The notes under the pieces are model-generated. The model worked only from the letters and a program-made list of their open reading frames with translations. It was not told the DNA's origin and did no database searches. Shown here in pieces: positions 1 to 15,545 of a DNA stretch of 64,000 bases (positions within the stretch are counted from its first letter, which is position 1; each line of letters opens with the position of its first letter). A program made the position numbers and the translations under genes. The stretch lies in assembly GCA_031282725.1 (NCBI GenBank), contig JAITDD010000050.1, forward strand, positions 1 to 64,000. The letters are read 5' to 3'. This DNA comes from Mycoplasmataceae bacterium (GTDB taxonomy: Bacteria; Bacillota_I; Bacilli_A; Mycoplasmatales; Mycoplasmoidaceae).

Positions 1-515
1 TAATTATTAATAAAGAGTTAAACCCAGAAATGTTTGAAACAGGTAATGATAAAAAATTCGATTCATTTCTTAAAATGTATTTAGAAGATAAGAAACAAAG
101 AGAGAAAGAAGCAATAGAGGCACGAAGAAAAGAAGAACGTATGGAAAGAGAACGAAAAGAAGAGAAGGAAGAAAATCGTAAATGACAACTTAACATGGAG
201 AAAGAACGAAAAGAAGATAAAGAAGAAGCGAGAAGATTAAGAGAAGCAGATATGGAAGAAAATCGTAAATGACAACTTAACATGGAGAAAGAACGAAAAG
301 AGGATAAAGAAGAAGCGAGAAGATTGAGAGAAACCGATAAAGAAGAAGCGAGAAGAATACGGGAAGAAGACAGACTAGAAAACAAAACTTTTCAAAAAAA
401 TATTATTGACGAATTTAAAGAAGTTAAAGGAGACATCAAAGAGATAAAAATTAAACAGGATAAAATGGAAAAAGACATCAATAATATCGTAGAAAAGAAC
501 AATCTAAAACGGTAA
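1..515 (+). CDS. Charged coiled-coil protein, 5' end outside window
   Basis: The frame enters at position 3 and is open to the TAA at 515, so only the C-terminal 170 residues are present. The product is extremely rich in Glu, Lys and Arg with heptad-like spacing and should form a long helical coiled coil. It reads through two TGA codons as Trp inside a repeated unit. The last 50 residues are less repetitive, with alternating Lys, Asp, Glu and Ile. There is no membrane segment or enzyme motif in the visible part. Similar charged tails occur in mollicute proteins of unknown function, so no role is assigned. Confidence 0.6.
171..345 (+). repeat. Two imperfect 87-bp tandem repeats inside the coding region
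   Basis: The segment beginning GAAAATCGTAAATGACAACT at 171 recurs at 258, a period of 87 bp or 29 codons, with only a few substitutions. The unit encodes a Glu/Lys/Arg-rich helix with one TGA-encoded Trp. The period keeps the reading frame, so unit number could change without frameshift. Confidence 0.8.
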
Positions 516-590
516 ACTAGACTTTAAAATATGTTTATTTGACAAGTTTTGTTATTGCATCAAAAATTTTTTTCTCCAAGTTTTAATAAA

Positions 591-596
591 TATAAT
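591..596 (+). promoter_or_regulatory. -10 element of parC
   Basis: A perfect TATAAT lies 38 bases before the parC ATG, after a T-rich stretch with no convincing -35 box. This is a longer leader than most genes here have. Confidence 0.5.
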
Positions 597-634
597 TTAA
601 AGGTAGGAAACATATTCTAAAAAAGCATAAAAAA

Positions 635-3088
635 ATGAAGAAAGAAATTAAAATCAATGATAATTCAATAGTTCAAAATGAAAAGATTGAGAATATATTC
701 TCCTCCGCCTTTTCTCGTTATGCAAAATATATTATTCAAGACAGAGCCTTGCCTGATGTTAGAGATGGACTAAAACCAGTTCAACGAAGAATTATATATG
801 CAATGTATACTTTACAAATGTTCCATGACAAACCTCATAAAAAATCAGCAAGAACAGTGGGAGAAGTTATCGGTAAATACCACCCACACGGAGATACGTC
901 TATATACGATGCTATGGTTGTAATGAGTCAACAATGAAAGAAAAATATCCCTCTTATTGACATGCACGGTAATAATGGTTCAATAGATAATGATGCTTGT
1001 GCGGCAATGCGATATACTGAAGCGAGATTAAGTCTGTATGCAGAATGTTTAATTAATAATATCAAAAAAGAAACCGTTCCTTTTATTGAAAACTTTGATG
1101 GCGGAGAAATGGAACCTACTATTCTTCCTGCATTATTGCCAAATCTATTGATTAATGGAAGTAGCGGAATCGCCGCTGGATATGCCACAAATATACCTCC
1201 TTTTAATATTATCGAGTTATTAGATTGTTTAATTAAAAAGATTGATAAACCAGATGCTTCATTAGAAACTTTCCTTAAAATTCTTCCAGGGCCTGATTTT
1301 CCTACAGGAGGAATTATTTTGAATAAAAAAGGAGTTGTTGATGCTTATGAGACTGGAAAAGGGAAAATTAACATTCGAGGTGAAATTAATTTATTGAATA
1401 AAAAACAAGCTTATATTACTTCTATCCCATACGAAGTTAATAAGGCAGAATTAATTGACGAGATAAATGAATGTGCTTCAAAATATGATACCTTGGGAAT
1501 TAGCGAATGTCACGACGAAACTGACCAAAAAGGAATTTCTATTTGTATTAATTTAAAAAACTCAGATAACTATGAACTGATGAAAAAATTTCTTTTAAAA
1601 CATACTCAACTACAGATTTCATACAATTTCAACATGATATGTATCAAAGATCGTAAGCCTTGCCTTATTGGGTTATTATCTTATTTCGATACATTCTTAA
1701 CTTATTGCGAAGAAATTGTTTTAAAATATACCAAATTCGATTTAAACAAAGCTGAAAAACAAAAAGAAATAATTACTGGATTGATAAAAGCAATTAGTAT
1801 TTTGGAAGATGTAATTAAATTGATTCGTAAATCAAAAGATAAAGCTGATGCGATGATTCAATTAGAAACAAAATATAAGTTCACCAAAAACCAATCTGAA
1901 TCTATAGTTAACCTTCGTTTATATCGTTTAAGCAATACCGACGTTGTTGCTTTAAAAAACGAGTTAGAAGAATTAGAAGTACAAATAAAAGAATACACAA
2001 GTATCATAAACGATCAAAAATATCGAAACGATTACATCAAAAATATATTTAAAGAGTATAAAAAAACCTTCAAAGATTGTAAAAGAAAATCGATGTTTAG
2101 TGATGAAGAAAGTGAAGTAGAGATTGATTTAAGCGAAACAATTGAGGATAAAGAGGTTTTTTTTGTATGTACAAGGGATGGTTATTTAAAAAATGTTTCA
2201 ATGAAAAGTTTCGAAAATAATACTTATGAGGAAATCGGTTTAAAAGAATCAGATATCCAAGTTTCTCAATTCCTTTCTAATCAAAAAAATAAAGTAGTTT
2301 TAGTCACTAATAAAGGAAATTTTATCACTATTCCAGTTTACAAAATAAACCAAACTAAATGAAAAGAGAATGGAGTTCATATCAACAGTATCAGTGCTAT
2401 AGAAACAAACGAGAAGATATTAAAAGCTTTTGAAATTAACCCAACAAATCAAGAACAAACCATTGTTTTAGCTACAAAAAAAGGATATGTAAAACAAATA
2501 TATATTAAAGATTTAAATACAAAAATAATCAAAACTTCAAAAGTAATTAATTTATTAGAGGAAGACGAATTGGTTTGTGCAATAATAAATGATACCAATA
2601 ACGAAAATACGATGATTGGTTTCTTAACCACTAATTGTAATGGACTTAGATATCCTATTAGCCAAATTCCGGTTATCGGAAAAAATGCTACAGGAGTTAG
2701 AATCGGAAAGACAAGTAATGATATTTCTTCTATTTTTATTGACTATCCTAATAAGAAATATCTTTCTATCATTTGTTCACAAGGAATTAAAAAAATCGAT
2801 AAAGAAAGTGTATTTATCGGAAAAAGAAGTTCCGTGCCAAAACCTCTAATCAATATAACTAAAGCTAATTCAATAAATGTACTTCATGCTTATTTAACAA
2901 ATAATAATGATAAACTTGTAGTTCTTTACGAAAACAACAAACTTGACTATTTATTAATTAAAGAGATTACGAAAAGTACCGCAAAAGAAAAATTGGATAT
3001 TCATTACAACAATCATGTAGTTTATTGCAACCTTATCGACTCAAGTGAAGAAGTTGAAGAAGAAAAAGCGGTTAATCTTTTTGATTAA
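635..3088 (+). CDS. parC: DNA topoisomerase IV subunit A
   Basis: This 817-residue protein is the DNA-cleaving subunit of topoisomerase IV, which decatenates daughter chromosomes. The active-site context [11 protein letters not shown] places the catalytic tyrosine near residue 127. The preceding MHGNNGSID and the [12 protein letters not shown] segment match ParC rather than GyrA, which has HGNFGS and GMATNIPP. The C-terminal third contains GyrA/ParC-type beta-pinwheel repeats. In-frame TGA codons at 935 and 2360 are read as Trp. The usual upstream partner parE is absent; a charged coiled-coil gene lies there instead. A gyrA assignment is unlikely given the motif details. Confidence 0.93.
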
Positions 3089-3210
3089 TATTTCCTTATT
3101 CTAATATTTTCACACTCCCCAAAATCAACTATTGAATGTTTGAATTATTTTCTGCAGTTGTTCGAATAGTCTATTTTTCTGACCCATGGGGTATATAATT
3201 TTACATAATT

Positions 3211-4059
3211 ATGGTGTCAATAATTATTCCTTGTTACAATGTGGAAAAATATATCCCCATATGTTTAAATTACTTATCTCAACAAACATATAAAGAATAC
3301 GAAATCATATGCGTAGATGATTGTAGTGATGATAATACTTTAAATATTTTACAATCACTTGAAAAGAATGCACTTAATTTAAAAATATTACACAACGAGA
3401 TTCGCCAATATCCAAATCAATGTCGTAATATCGGATTGAATAATGCAAAAGGAGAATATATTATTTTCGTTGATGCTGATGATTTGCTAATCGATTTTAC
3501 TTTTTTACAAAATGCTATCAATATATTTCAAAAACAAAGAAATGTAGATATGATTATTGGTGATACATTAGTATGAGATAATGAAAATAATCAAAATTAT
3601 GATATTCCTTTTTCAGTTAATAAAATGTTGTCAATTGATAAAAAAGAAGATGCATTGAATCTAGGAATAGGTTGAAGTGTTTGAGCAAAAATTTATCGAA
3701 AAAGTTTATTAATTAAAATTAACGAAATTCTCAAGGATGTCATATTTATTTTTCAAGGAGAAGATATATTTATTTATTTTCTATGCGTTTGTTATGCGAA
3801 AGAAATATACTTTTATAAAAAAAACATTTATTTGTACAATTCCCACCCGAATTCTTACAGCTATTCAAAAAATATTTATAAACAAAATCCCCCAGACGAA
3901 AAATGAGAAAATCAAATTATTGCGATTTGAAAATTAATATTAAACAAAACAACAGAAGATAAGATAATGAATCAACACATTCGCAATAAACTTCACTCAT
4001 TTTTTAAGCAAAAATACACTTTTACCAAGCTTGCGGACGATGATTTTTTTAACAATTAA
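3211..4059 (+). CDS. Family 2 glycosyltransferase
   Basis: The 282-residue protein starts with the GT2 signature SIIIPCYNVEKYI and carries the acidic nucleotide-sugar/metal motif FVDADD around residue 90. It probably transfers sugars from nucleotide-sugars to lipid or capsule acceptors at the inner face of the membrane. Several TGA codons (3574, 3673, 3682, 3904, 3928) make the frame look broken under the standard code, but it is continuous to TAA at 4059. No transmembrane helix is evident. TATAAT at 3194-3199 lies 11 bases before the ATG. The acceptor cannot be told from sequence. Confidence 0.82.
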
Positions 4060-4109
4060 GCGGCTATTTTTTTTATTTTTTAAAATAATAACTTATATAA
4101 TTTAAGAAG

Positions 4110-4829
4110 ATGAATAAAATCCAAAAGAAAGAATATACCATAACCATTAATGGGCCTAGTAGTAGTGGAAAAAGCTCAGCGGGATTAGAAGTTGCCAAAT
4201 CATTAGGGTTCTCTTTTTTATCTACTGGAAATGTATATCGTAGTTATGCTTGAGCTTTACAATGTCACAATATTTCCAACTTTGCGCAAAAAAAATGTAT
4301 CGATATTATGGAACAGTATAACTTTGAATATGTTGGGAAAGATGTTTATTATAATGGTAAAAATATTGCCGGCGAGATTGGATATGAAGAATTAGCTTTA
4401 AAAGCTGCGATGCTTGCGAGAAAAAAATGATATCGAAACTGATTAAACCAAAACGTTATCTTTCCATACATCAAAAATAAATCTATCGTTATTGAAGGAA
4501 GAGGATTAAAAGAAATCGTGACTAACCCAAGTGTCGACTTCTTTTTAAAATCTACCATCTTTGCTCGTTGTATGCGTCGTATGGGGCAGTTTAAAAAGAA
4601 ATATGGAATCGTTGATTCGAATATTGACACTTTATATAAACAAATCCAAAAAAGAGACTTTTTAGATATTAACAGAAAAATCGCCCCTTTAAAGAAAGAA
4701 AAAGGAACTAAGGTAATCAATAACACAACATGCAAAAGAGTTGATACTGTTAAGAAAATGCTTTTTGTCATTCATAAAAGATATCCTGAGCTTGCCATAG
4801 ACTGAAAAATCCCTGGTTCTTTAAAATAA
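4110..4829 (+). CDS. cmk: Cytidylate kinase
   Basis: The 239-residue protein phosphorylates CMP and dCMP to the diphosphates in pyrimidine salvage. The P-loop GPSSSGKSS is at residues 13-21, followed by the CMP-binding region (STGNVYRSYA) and the IVIEGRG segment typical of Cmk. The C-terminal part has the Arg-rich lid (RCMRRMGQ) and a basic helix. Two TGA Trp codons occur near 4252 and 4429. It is followed after 14 bases by the methyltransferase gene and is probably cotranscribed with it. Some mollicutes fuse or pair cmk with the GTPase gene der, but that gene is not here. Confidence 0.9.
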
Positions 4830-4843
4830 GATAATATAAACTT

Positions 4844-5419
4844 ATGGAAAAAGAAAATGATTTGGTTCAAAAGATAAAAGACTCCTCTTTAAAAGATAAT
4901 ATCCCTATTTTAAGAGATAACACCGCACAAACCATAATAAATATCATTAAGGATAAAAGATACCACACTTATCTTGAAATCGGCACAGCATACGGTTACA
5001 GTGCAGCCTTAGTCAGGAAAGAAAGTGGAATAAAGGAGGTTGTTAGTATTGAAAAGAATGAAAGTAATTTTTTGAAAGCAAAACGGTTTTTAGATAATGA
5101 AGATGTTATTCTTGTTAATATGGATGCTTTTTTATACACTCCTTCAAAAACATATGATTTTATCCTTATCGATGGGCCTAAATCACATCAAGAACTTCTC
5201 GTTTCTAAATATCTAGCTTTTTTAAACAAAGATGGGACAATGTTCATTGATAATATTTTTTTAAAGAAATTTAACGAAAAACAAAATCTAACAAAGAACC
5301 AGAAAAATCTGGTAGATAGGGTTAATGCTTTTAGAAAATGATTGGAACAAAACAAGGATTTTGATTGCAAAATTTATGATATCGATGACGGGTATGCGAT
5401 AATTACAAAGAAGAAATAA
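4844..5419 (+). CDS. O-methyltransferase, TrmR-like
   Basis: The 191-residue SAM-dependent methyltransferase has motif I TYLEIGTAYGYSAALV, the acidic strand VVSIEKNE and the FILIDGPKSHQE segment of the catechol-O-methyltransferase/TrmR (YrrM) family. Bacterial TrmR methylates 5-hydroxyuridine at the tRNA wobble position, which is the likely role, although the family is broad. One TGA Trp codon is used at 5339. It lies just downstream of cmk in the same direction. Confidence 0.75.
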
Positions 5420-5463
5420 AAGGAATCCTTAAGATGCAAAAGAAAGGAATATTCTTTAACTTA

Positions 5464-6150
5464 TTATGAGATTGAAGCAGCAATATTTGGATATCAAGAA
5501 GGTTCAAAATAAAATCTATATGATCGACCTGGACTTTCAGAGATACGATAATCAAAGGCAAAAGTTAAGTAATTAGTTTCCTCATCTATATAAATTCCAG
5601 AGTCTAACATTTTAGACTCCAATAGATTTGCTTCATGTAGATTATTGTATTTTTTACTATCTTGATTGTTGACTATTGAAAAAATAACTTCTGTTTTTGA
5701 GATAATCTTATCTTTGTAAAACGAATGTTGAATGTATGTTCCGCTTTTGTATACTTTACCAGACTGATTTAAATCCACTACATCAGATTCAAGTCTCACA
5801 AAACAAGTGTTATTATTGTATCCGATTTTTATCTTTGCGCCATTTATTAAATCTAGACCAAGCAAATTTCCGCCTAGCGTCATAATAGTTGATAAGATTA
5901 AGTTTTTTCCACTAACCCTATTATTTGCGATAAAGTAATCTTTTATTTGTTCTGAAGTATCATTTTCATCTAACGGTTCATTGTAAATAGTGTGATGATC
6001 TTTTAAATAGTTAGTGAAATTTTGTTCAGAATAAATCATAGTCGTTTCAATAAATTTATCCTTATTACAGCTTGTTAAAGATAATAATGTGGGGATAAAA
6101 GAAAAAGCGGATAGAAAAGAAACAAAAGGAGTTAAGACTTTCTTATTCAT
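5464..6150 (-). CDS. Surface lipoprotein of unknown function
   Basis: The 228-residue precursor begins with Lys residues, a hydrophobic stretch and the lipobox LTSC near residue 28, so it should be lipid-anchored on the outer face of the membrane. The first apparent stop (5494) is TGA and must be read as Trp; the frame ends at TAA 5464. The mature part is polar, rich in Asn, Tyr and Asp, and I recognise no domain. It has its own promoter region, with TTGACA and a direct 10-bp repeat upstream. Confidence 0.75.
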
Positions 6151-6222
6151 TATGTGTATAGTTATTTTATAGATTATAGAAAAACTTTACTACTACTATT
6201 GTAATATATGATTGTATAATCT

Positions 6223-6255
6223 TGTCAACAAAAAATGTAGTCTGTTGTAGTCTGT
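6223..6255 (-). promoter_or_regulatory. -35 box and tandem 10-bp repeat upstream of the lipoprotein
   Basis: On the minus strand a perfect TTGACA (6228-6223) is preceded by two exact head-to-tail copies of ACAGACTACA (6255-6236). Adjacent direct repeats next to a -35 box resemble a binding site for a regulator. The matching -10 is less clear; TATTAC lies about 16 bases downstream. Confidence 0.4.
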
Positions 6256-6276
6256 AAAACTATTTTAGAAGAATTT

Positions 6277-10052
<3,776 letters not shown>

Positions 10053-10053
<1 letters not shown>

Positions 10054-13000
10054 TATTCTTGAACCTCCTCGTAAGTACTTGAAACAGTAGAAATTAATTT
10101 AGAATTAGGTTTTGTTGGAACTTCTGTTGAGAAGAATACATTAGCATCACTAGTTTCACCTTCATTAGTTTCAACCAATAATTGTAATCCTAGGCCTTGT
10201 AATAGTTTAGTCATGTATCCAAATGAGCTAGGGTATGTAGGAAGAGGAATTTCCTTACCTTCTAAAATAGCTCTGAAAGCTTTGTTTCTTCCAACGACGT
10301 CATCAGATTTAATTGTCATTAACTCTCTTAAATTATATGCGGCACCATAAGCTTCGAATGCTCATACTTCCATTTCTCCTACACGTTGACCACCATTTTG
10401 TCGTTTTCCACCTAATGGTTGTTGTGTAATCTTAGAGTAAGAACCAACAGCTCGAGCATGAATCTTGTCATCAATCATGTGGTCTAATTTTAACATATAG
10501 ATTTTTCCCACAGTTACAGGGTTATCGAATGCATTACCAGTTCTTCCGTCATATAAGGTAACTTTACCCATGTTTTTAATGTCAAGACCAGATTCAGCGA
10601 ATTCATTAACAATATCTTGTCTATTAGCACCAATGAAGGCAGGAGAGGAAATTTTAAGATTTAAATCGTCGAAGGTAATACCAACATTTCGACAAATAAT
10701 TGAAATATCAACAATGTCTAATGATTTAAGTTTGTTTTCATCAATATAAGATTTAGCAGCCTTGATTAAATTTGTAGCAATGTATTCTTTGATTCCGAAA
10801 GTCGAAACAACAGAAGCAGAGTCATTTTTGATAACGAAATCGTATAGTTTCTTAATAGTTTCTAATTTTAAAGCTAATCCTAAGTGAGTTTCATAAATTT
10901 GTCCAAGGTTCATACGAGAAGGAACACCACAAACGTTTAAACAAATATCAACAGGAGTTCCATCTTCAGTAAATGGCATATCTTCCACAGGAGCGACGAT
11001 AGAAACAACCCCCTTATTTCCGTGACGTCCAACAAGTTTATCACCAACTTGAATTTTTCTTTTTTGAGCGATGTAGATTTTAACAACTTCGATACATTCA
11101 TTATCGATATTGTCATTCTTTCCAACTTTTATTCGTTTGATATCGAAAACAACACCTTCTTTACCATAGTCAAGTTTTAGAGAAGAGTTTTTGTAGTTGG
11201 ATACATCTCCACCAAATAAGATGTTAAAGAATTTTTCTTCGTCACTGTTTTTTTCTGTTTTTAATTTTGGAGTAATTTTACCAACTAGGATATCACCTTC
11301 TTTTACATAAGTACCGATAGAAATTAATCCATCGTGGTCTAAGTAAGCTAAATGTTCTTCACTAATTCCTGGAACTTTACGTGTAACTTCTTCATCACCT
11401 TCTTTAGTAGTAAGAACACGACATTCAATACATTCAATTTTAATAGATGTAAATAAATCTTCTTTAAAAATACGTTCACTAAGTACAACAGCATCTTCAA
11501 AATTGTAACCGTTTCAAGAGATGAAAGCAACATTGATGTTTTGTCCTAATGCGATTTCGTTATTATCCATAGCGTATCCATCAGCGATTACTTGGTTTTG
11601 TTTTACAGTATCACCAACATTAACAAAAGGTTTTTGGTTAATACAAGTATCTTGGTTAGATTTAATAAATTTGTCAAGTTTGTATGTAGAAGAACCAACG
11701 ATAATTTTTTCACTATCAACATATTTAACAACACCATCATTTTCACTTTGTAAGCATAGAGAAGAGTCAAGGGCGATTTTGTGTTCAAAACCAGTACCAA
11801 CAGCAGGAGCATGAGGAGCTAATAAAGGGATAGCTTGACGTTGCATGTTTGCGGCCATTTCACATCTATGTCCTTCATTACATTCTGCAAAAGGAATAAG
11901 GTTGGTAGAAACAGAAAGAACTTGACGAGGAGATATTTCAACATATTCAATATCACTAGCATTAACAACTTTAGTTTCAAATTTATATCTAGCAACATAA
12001 GAACTTGCAAGAATTTTACCAGTTTTAGCATCGAAAGGAATTGAAGAGTCACAAACTATGTGCTCAGATTCTTTTGAAGATGTTAAGTAAACAACTTCAT
12101 CAGTAATTTTTCCATCTTTTACAACTCTGTAAGGAGATTCGATGAAACCATATTCGTCAATTTTAGCATAAGCACCTAATGCCATAATTAAACCAACGTT
12201 TTGACCTTCGGGTGCTTCAATTGGACAAATACGACCATAGTGAGAAATTTGAATATCACGAACATTAAGGTTCTTATCTTCTCTAGAAATACCACCATCA
12301 CCCATAGCAGATATTTTACGTTTATTAGAAAGTTCACTTAATGGGTTTTGTTGATCTAAGAAGTTAGTTAATTGGTAGGTGTTAAAGAAAGAATTAAGTT
12401 GGTATTGGAAATCTTTTGTACTAACAACATTAGCGATGTTAGCTTTTTCTTCGATTTTCTTAGCGGCTTCTCCGGTAGCAGTAGGCACTCATAATGAAGC
12501 AAGTTTTTCTCTAGCTTTTTTCTCGATTCGTGCCACACCTACTAATAATTTAGCTTTTAATTGTTCATTGATTAATTTGATACGTTTGTTTTGTAAGTTT
12601 TCGATATCATCATATTTGTTAGGGAAAGAGTTAATGTTAGAAGCGTAGGAGAAAATTGAAATGAAATCAACTAATTGAAGAGTTTTGCATTGTTGAGAGA
12701 ACTTAGCCGGAGCAAGCATTCTGATGATTTGTGTAGATTTAGGGTTAGCATACATATCAAAATAGTTTAAAACGTTAGGTTGTTTTCTAAGAATCTTGTT
12801 GTCTAAGTTGAAATCAAACTTAACAGTGTTAGTAATTTTGTTATTTTCGAAAGCAGCCTTGATTATGTCGATTTCAGGTTTTTCGATATATTGTCCAGCT
12901 TTTAAAGAAGTACCTTCTAAATTAACGGCAAGAATTTTGTTGTAAATTCTGTCAGATAAATATAGTTTACGGTTAAGTTTGTAACGGCCAGCTTCATATA

Positions 13001-14090
13001 AGTCAAATCCTTTTTGAGTCATGAAAGAATTAATTAATAGATCAGAATATGTAACTTTACCTTCAGAATTATCAGCTTTTCTAATAGATAGACCTAATTT
13101 TTCAACGATGTTTCTTGCTGTTCATTCAGAAACGATAGCATCAAGAATTTCGATTGCTTTTTTAGAGTTTTTGTCTTCAATAGCAAAATAAGAGTTTAAT
13201 AGTTTTTTTAAATAAGCTAAAATTCCTAAGTTACCATTGTTTTTCTTTTCGTTGTTTAAGTCTTTGATAACTAATTGTAATTGTTTATCAAGAAGAACGT
13301 TTTTTCTTGTAAATGTATCAACAACTTTTTCTGTTTTAACAGTAGAACTTACTGTGTTTGTTGCTAAGGAGTTTAAGATTAATGAATCGTTTGCGAAGAT
13401 ATACATAATTTGGTCTTCGGTCATACCAAAAGCTTTCAAGAATTCAGTACATGTAAATGTTTGAGCACTTGTACGAGCTATGGAAGCGATAGATATTAAT
13501 AAGGAATGTCCTGATAAGTACACATTCATCATAGAACCTTTTCCTGGATATATTTCACAAATATTTTTAACATCTTTTTTTGCGAATGCTTTGAATTTAG
13601 AACTTGGAAGGTAGTAAAGACCAGGAGCACGAACAATTTGAGAAACTACGTTTTTTTCAATACCGTTAATAATGAAAGTTCCGTTTTTAGTCATTTGGGG
13701 GATTTGTCCAAAATATAAACCTTCACTAACTCCAGTTTTTGTTTTTGTTATTTTTTTGATTTCTCCTGTTTCTGTGTTTTCTAAAGTAATATCAGCATAT
13801 AAAGCTTTTGAAAAAGTTAAACCAAATTTTCTTGCGTCAGATTCCTCAACATAACCTTTGTGTTTAACGAAAGGAAGAATACCGTTATAGTGAACAATAT
13901 ATTTGGTGTTTTTTTCATGAGATATAGGGAAGTATAATTTGAAGATTTCATCTAAATCAGAACGTAATTGTTTTTCAGAATAAGAATTACGAATAGACTC
14001 TAAAAGGTTTGGTTCTTCGAAAAATGAAGTATCAATCTTACTGAAGTCTTTTCTTTGGGAGTATTTGTTAAATTTTACTATTTTGTCCAT
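10053..14090 (-). CDS. rpoB: RNA polymerase beta subunit
   Basis: The 1345-residue subunit forms most of the active-site cleft with RpoC. Recognisable segments include the N-terminal lobe (GTFIINGIEKNVVSQIVRAPGLYY), the rifampicin-region motif (FLDQQNPLSELSNKRKISAMGDGG), the GRICPIEAPEGQNVGLI segment, and the C-terminal QPLGGKRQNGGQRVGEMEV that leads into the switch region. Three TGA Trp codons break the frame under the standard code. In the rifampicin region NPLSELSNKRKIS is close to canonical. rpoB is not preceded by rplL, unlike in many bacteria; a short gap and then smpB precede it. Confidence 0.97.
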
Positions 14091-14194
14091 TAGTTTTGTT
14101 TTCTATATCAAAATAACATTATTTGCTTGTGAATAATTATTTTATTTGATACTATGAATTAATTATATACGAAAATAGAATTATAGCGGAAAAA

Positions 14195-14641
14195 TTAAAG
14201 TGACGAGTTATTTTTGCCAATTCTTTCGCTATCTCTTTTTTTAATATCTTCCCTTTTATCGTGCACGTTTTTATGTTTAGCGAGTGCGATTTCAATTTTT
14301 ACTTTATCGTGTAATATGTATACTTTCGCTGGAATTAGAGTCAGATGGAACTTTTTAACTTTATGACCTATTTTGATACATTCGCTTTTATGAAGAAGTA
14401 GTTTACGTTTTCTTGTTGGAACGATTTTATCAATTTTAGAATCTTGTTTAAAAGGAGCGATGTACATATTTAAAAGATACATTTCATCATTTCGATCAAT
14501 AATAGCAAAAGCTTCATCAATATTAGCTTCAGCTTTTACAACACTTTTAACTTCGACACCTTTGAGTTGAATTCCAACTTCAATAGTTTCTTCGACTTTA
14601 TATTTTAAATTTAATTTTTTATTAGGGAAAAGTAAGTGCAT
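14195..14641 (-). CDS. smpB: tmRNA-binding protein SmpB
   Basis: The 148-residue protein binds tmRNA and delivers it to stalled ribosomes. The family pattern is clear: an oligonucleotide-binding barrel (VGIQLKGVEVKSV, EANIDEAFA, LLNMYIAPF), then RKRKLLLHK, and a basic C-terminal tail (HDKREDIKKRD) that mimics an mRNA in the decoding site. It starts 6 bases after the yebC stop and is probably cotranscribed from the yebC promoter. The tmRNA gene is not visible in the window. Confidence 0.93.
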   Translation of the reverse strand: MHLLFPNKKLNLKYKVEETIEVGIQLKGVEVKSVVKAEANIDEAFAIIDRNDEMYLLNMYIAPFKQDSKIDKIVPTRKRKLLLHKSECIKIGHKVKKFHLTLIPAKVYILHDKVKIEIALAKHKNVHDKREDIKKRDSERIGKNNSSL

Positions 14642-14647
14642 TATGAA

Positions 14648-15376
14648 TTATTCGGGTTCATAATTAGTTATTATAGTCTGCATATCATCATCTTGTTCGC
14701 ATGAATCGATAAACTTTAAAATTCTGGCAGTATTCTCTTCGTCTAGATTAGTCACTTTGTTATTAGGGATTAGTTTTATTGAAGCTTCATAAACTTGATA
14801 TCCATTCTTAGTTAATTGTTCTTTGATTTTATAGAAAGAGTCGTTTGGTTCTGTGTAGATTTCAAAAGAGTCTTCATTTTCGATAGTTTCAATATATCCG
14901 TCAAGATTATTGTCGATAATAATGTTTTCAATATCATCTTTCGATTGATTAGGGTTATTTTTTTGAAGAATGATATCTCCTAGATTATTAAAAAAAACTT
15001 TAACACTATTTGGTTTTGCAATTTCACCATGCAATTTACTTAAGTACCCACGAAGATTTGAGAATACACGGTTTTCATTATCGGCGAGGGCGGTTACGAT
15101 AATTTGGATTCCGTTAGGTCCATAACACTCATATTCTAGCTGTTTCATTTCACTTGGATCTTTAGAACTTCCATTAATGTTCTTTTCAATGGATTCACGA
15201 GATAAATTATTCTGTAAGGCTTTATCTATTGCCAATCTTAATCTTGGGTTAGCTTCAGGATTAGGGCCTCCAACTTTAGCGGCAGCTTTTATTTCACGTG
15301 CTAGTTTTTGCCAAATTTTACTTTGGTTCTGTTGTTTTTTATTTATTCCTTCTGATATCAAATGTTTTCTAGGCAT
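14648..15376 (-). CDS. yebC: YebC/TACO1-family protein
   Basis: The 242-residue protein matches the YebC/TACO1 family, long annotated as transcriptional regulators and now also tied to translation of difficult proline stretches. Signatures are KAAAKVGGPNPEANPRLRLAI, ECYGPNGIQIIV and DNENRVFSNLR. The frame is open upstream to 15475, but I chose the ATG at 15376. The MPRKHLISEG start fits the family, and TATAAT at 15383-15388 sits exactly 6 bases before this ATG, so transcription should begin at or next to it. smpB follows. Confidence 0.88.
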   Translation of the reverse strand: MPRKHLISEGINKKQQNQSKIWQKLAREIKAAAKVGGPNPEANPRLRLAIDKALQNNLSRESIEKNINGSSKDPSEMKQLEYECYGPNGIQIIVTALADNENRVFSNLRGYLSKLHGEIAKPNSVKVFFNNLGDIILQKNNPNQSKDDIENIIIDNNLDGYIETIENEDSFEIYTEPNDSFYKIKEQLTKNGYQVYEASIKLIPNNKVTNLDEENTARILKFIDSCEQDDDMQTIITNYEPE

Positions 15377-15382
15377 GGTATT

Positions 15383-15388
15383 ATTATA
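15383..15388 (-). promoter_or_regulatory. -10 element of yebC (leaderless start)
   Basis: A perfect TATAAT on the minus strand ends 6 bases before the yebC ATG, so the mRNA probably starts at the start codon. This decides the start of yebC. Confidence 0.65.
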
Positions 15389-15545
15389 TTTTTCTATTTG
15401 TCGCATTTGATATTTTATAATAGGCTTAAACATATTTTTATTAACTATACATTCCAAAAACCAGCATTCCCTCAAATCTTTATCTATACACGATATTATG
15501 AAGTTTTTATATTATCAAAACCTACTTTCTCCCTCTTAAAACATT

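Noticed and set aside
3072-3088. Hairpin TTAATC/GATTAA at the parC stop as a terminator
   Set aside because: The stem has only six AT-rich pairs and is not followed by a clean T run.
3574-3937. Apparent frameshift and pseudogene in the glycosyltransferase
   Set aside because: The frame is continuous to 4059 when TGA is Trp; the second open frame at 3737 is a shadow.
11521-13854. Long plus-strand open frames opposite rpoB
   Set aside because: They are antisense shadows of a highly conserved gene with no promoter or family similarity.
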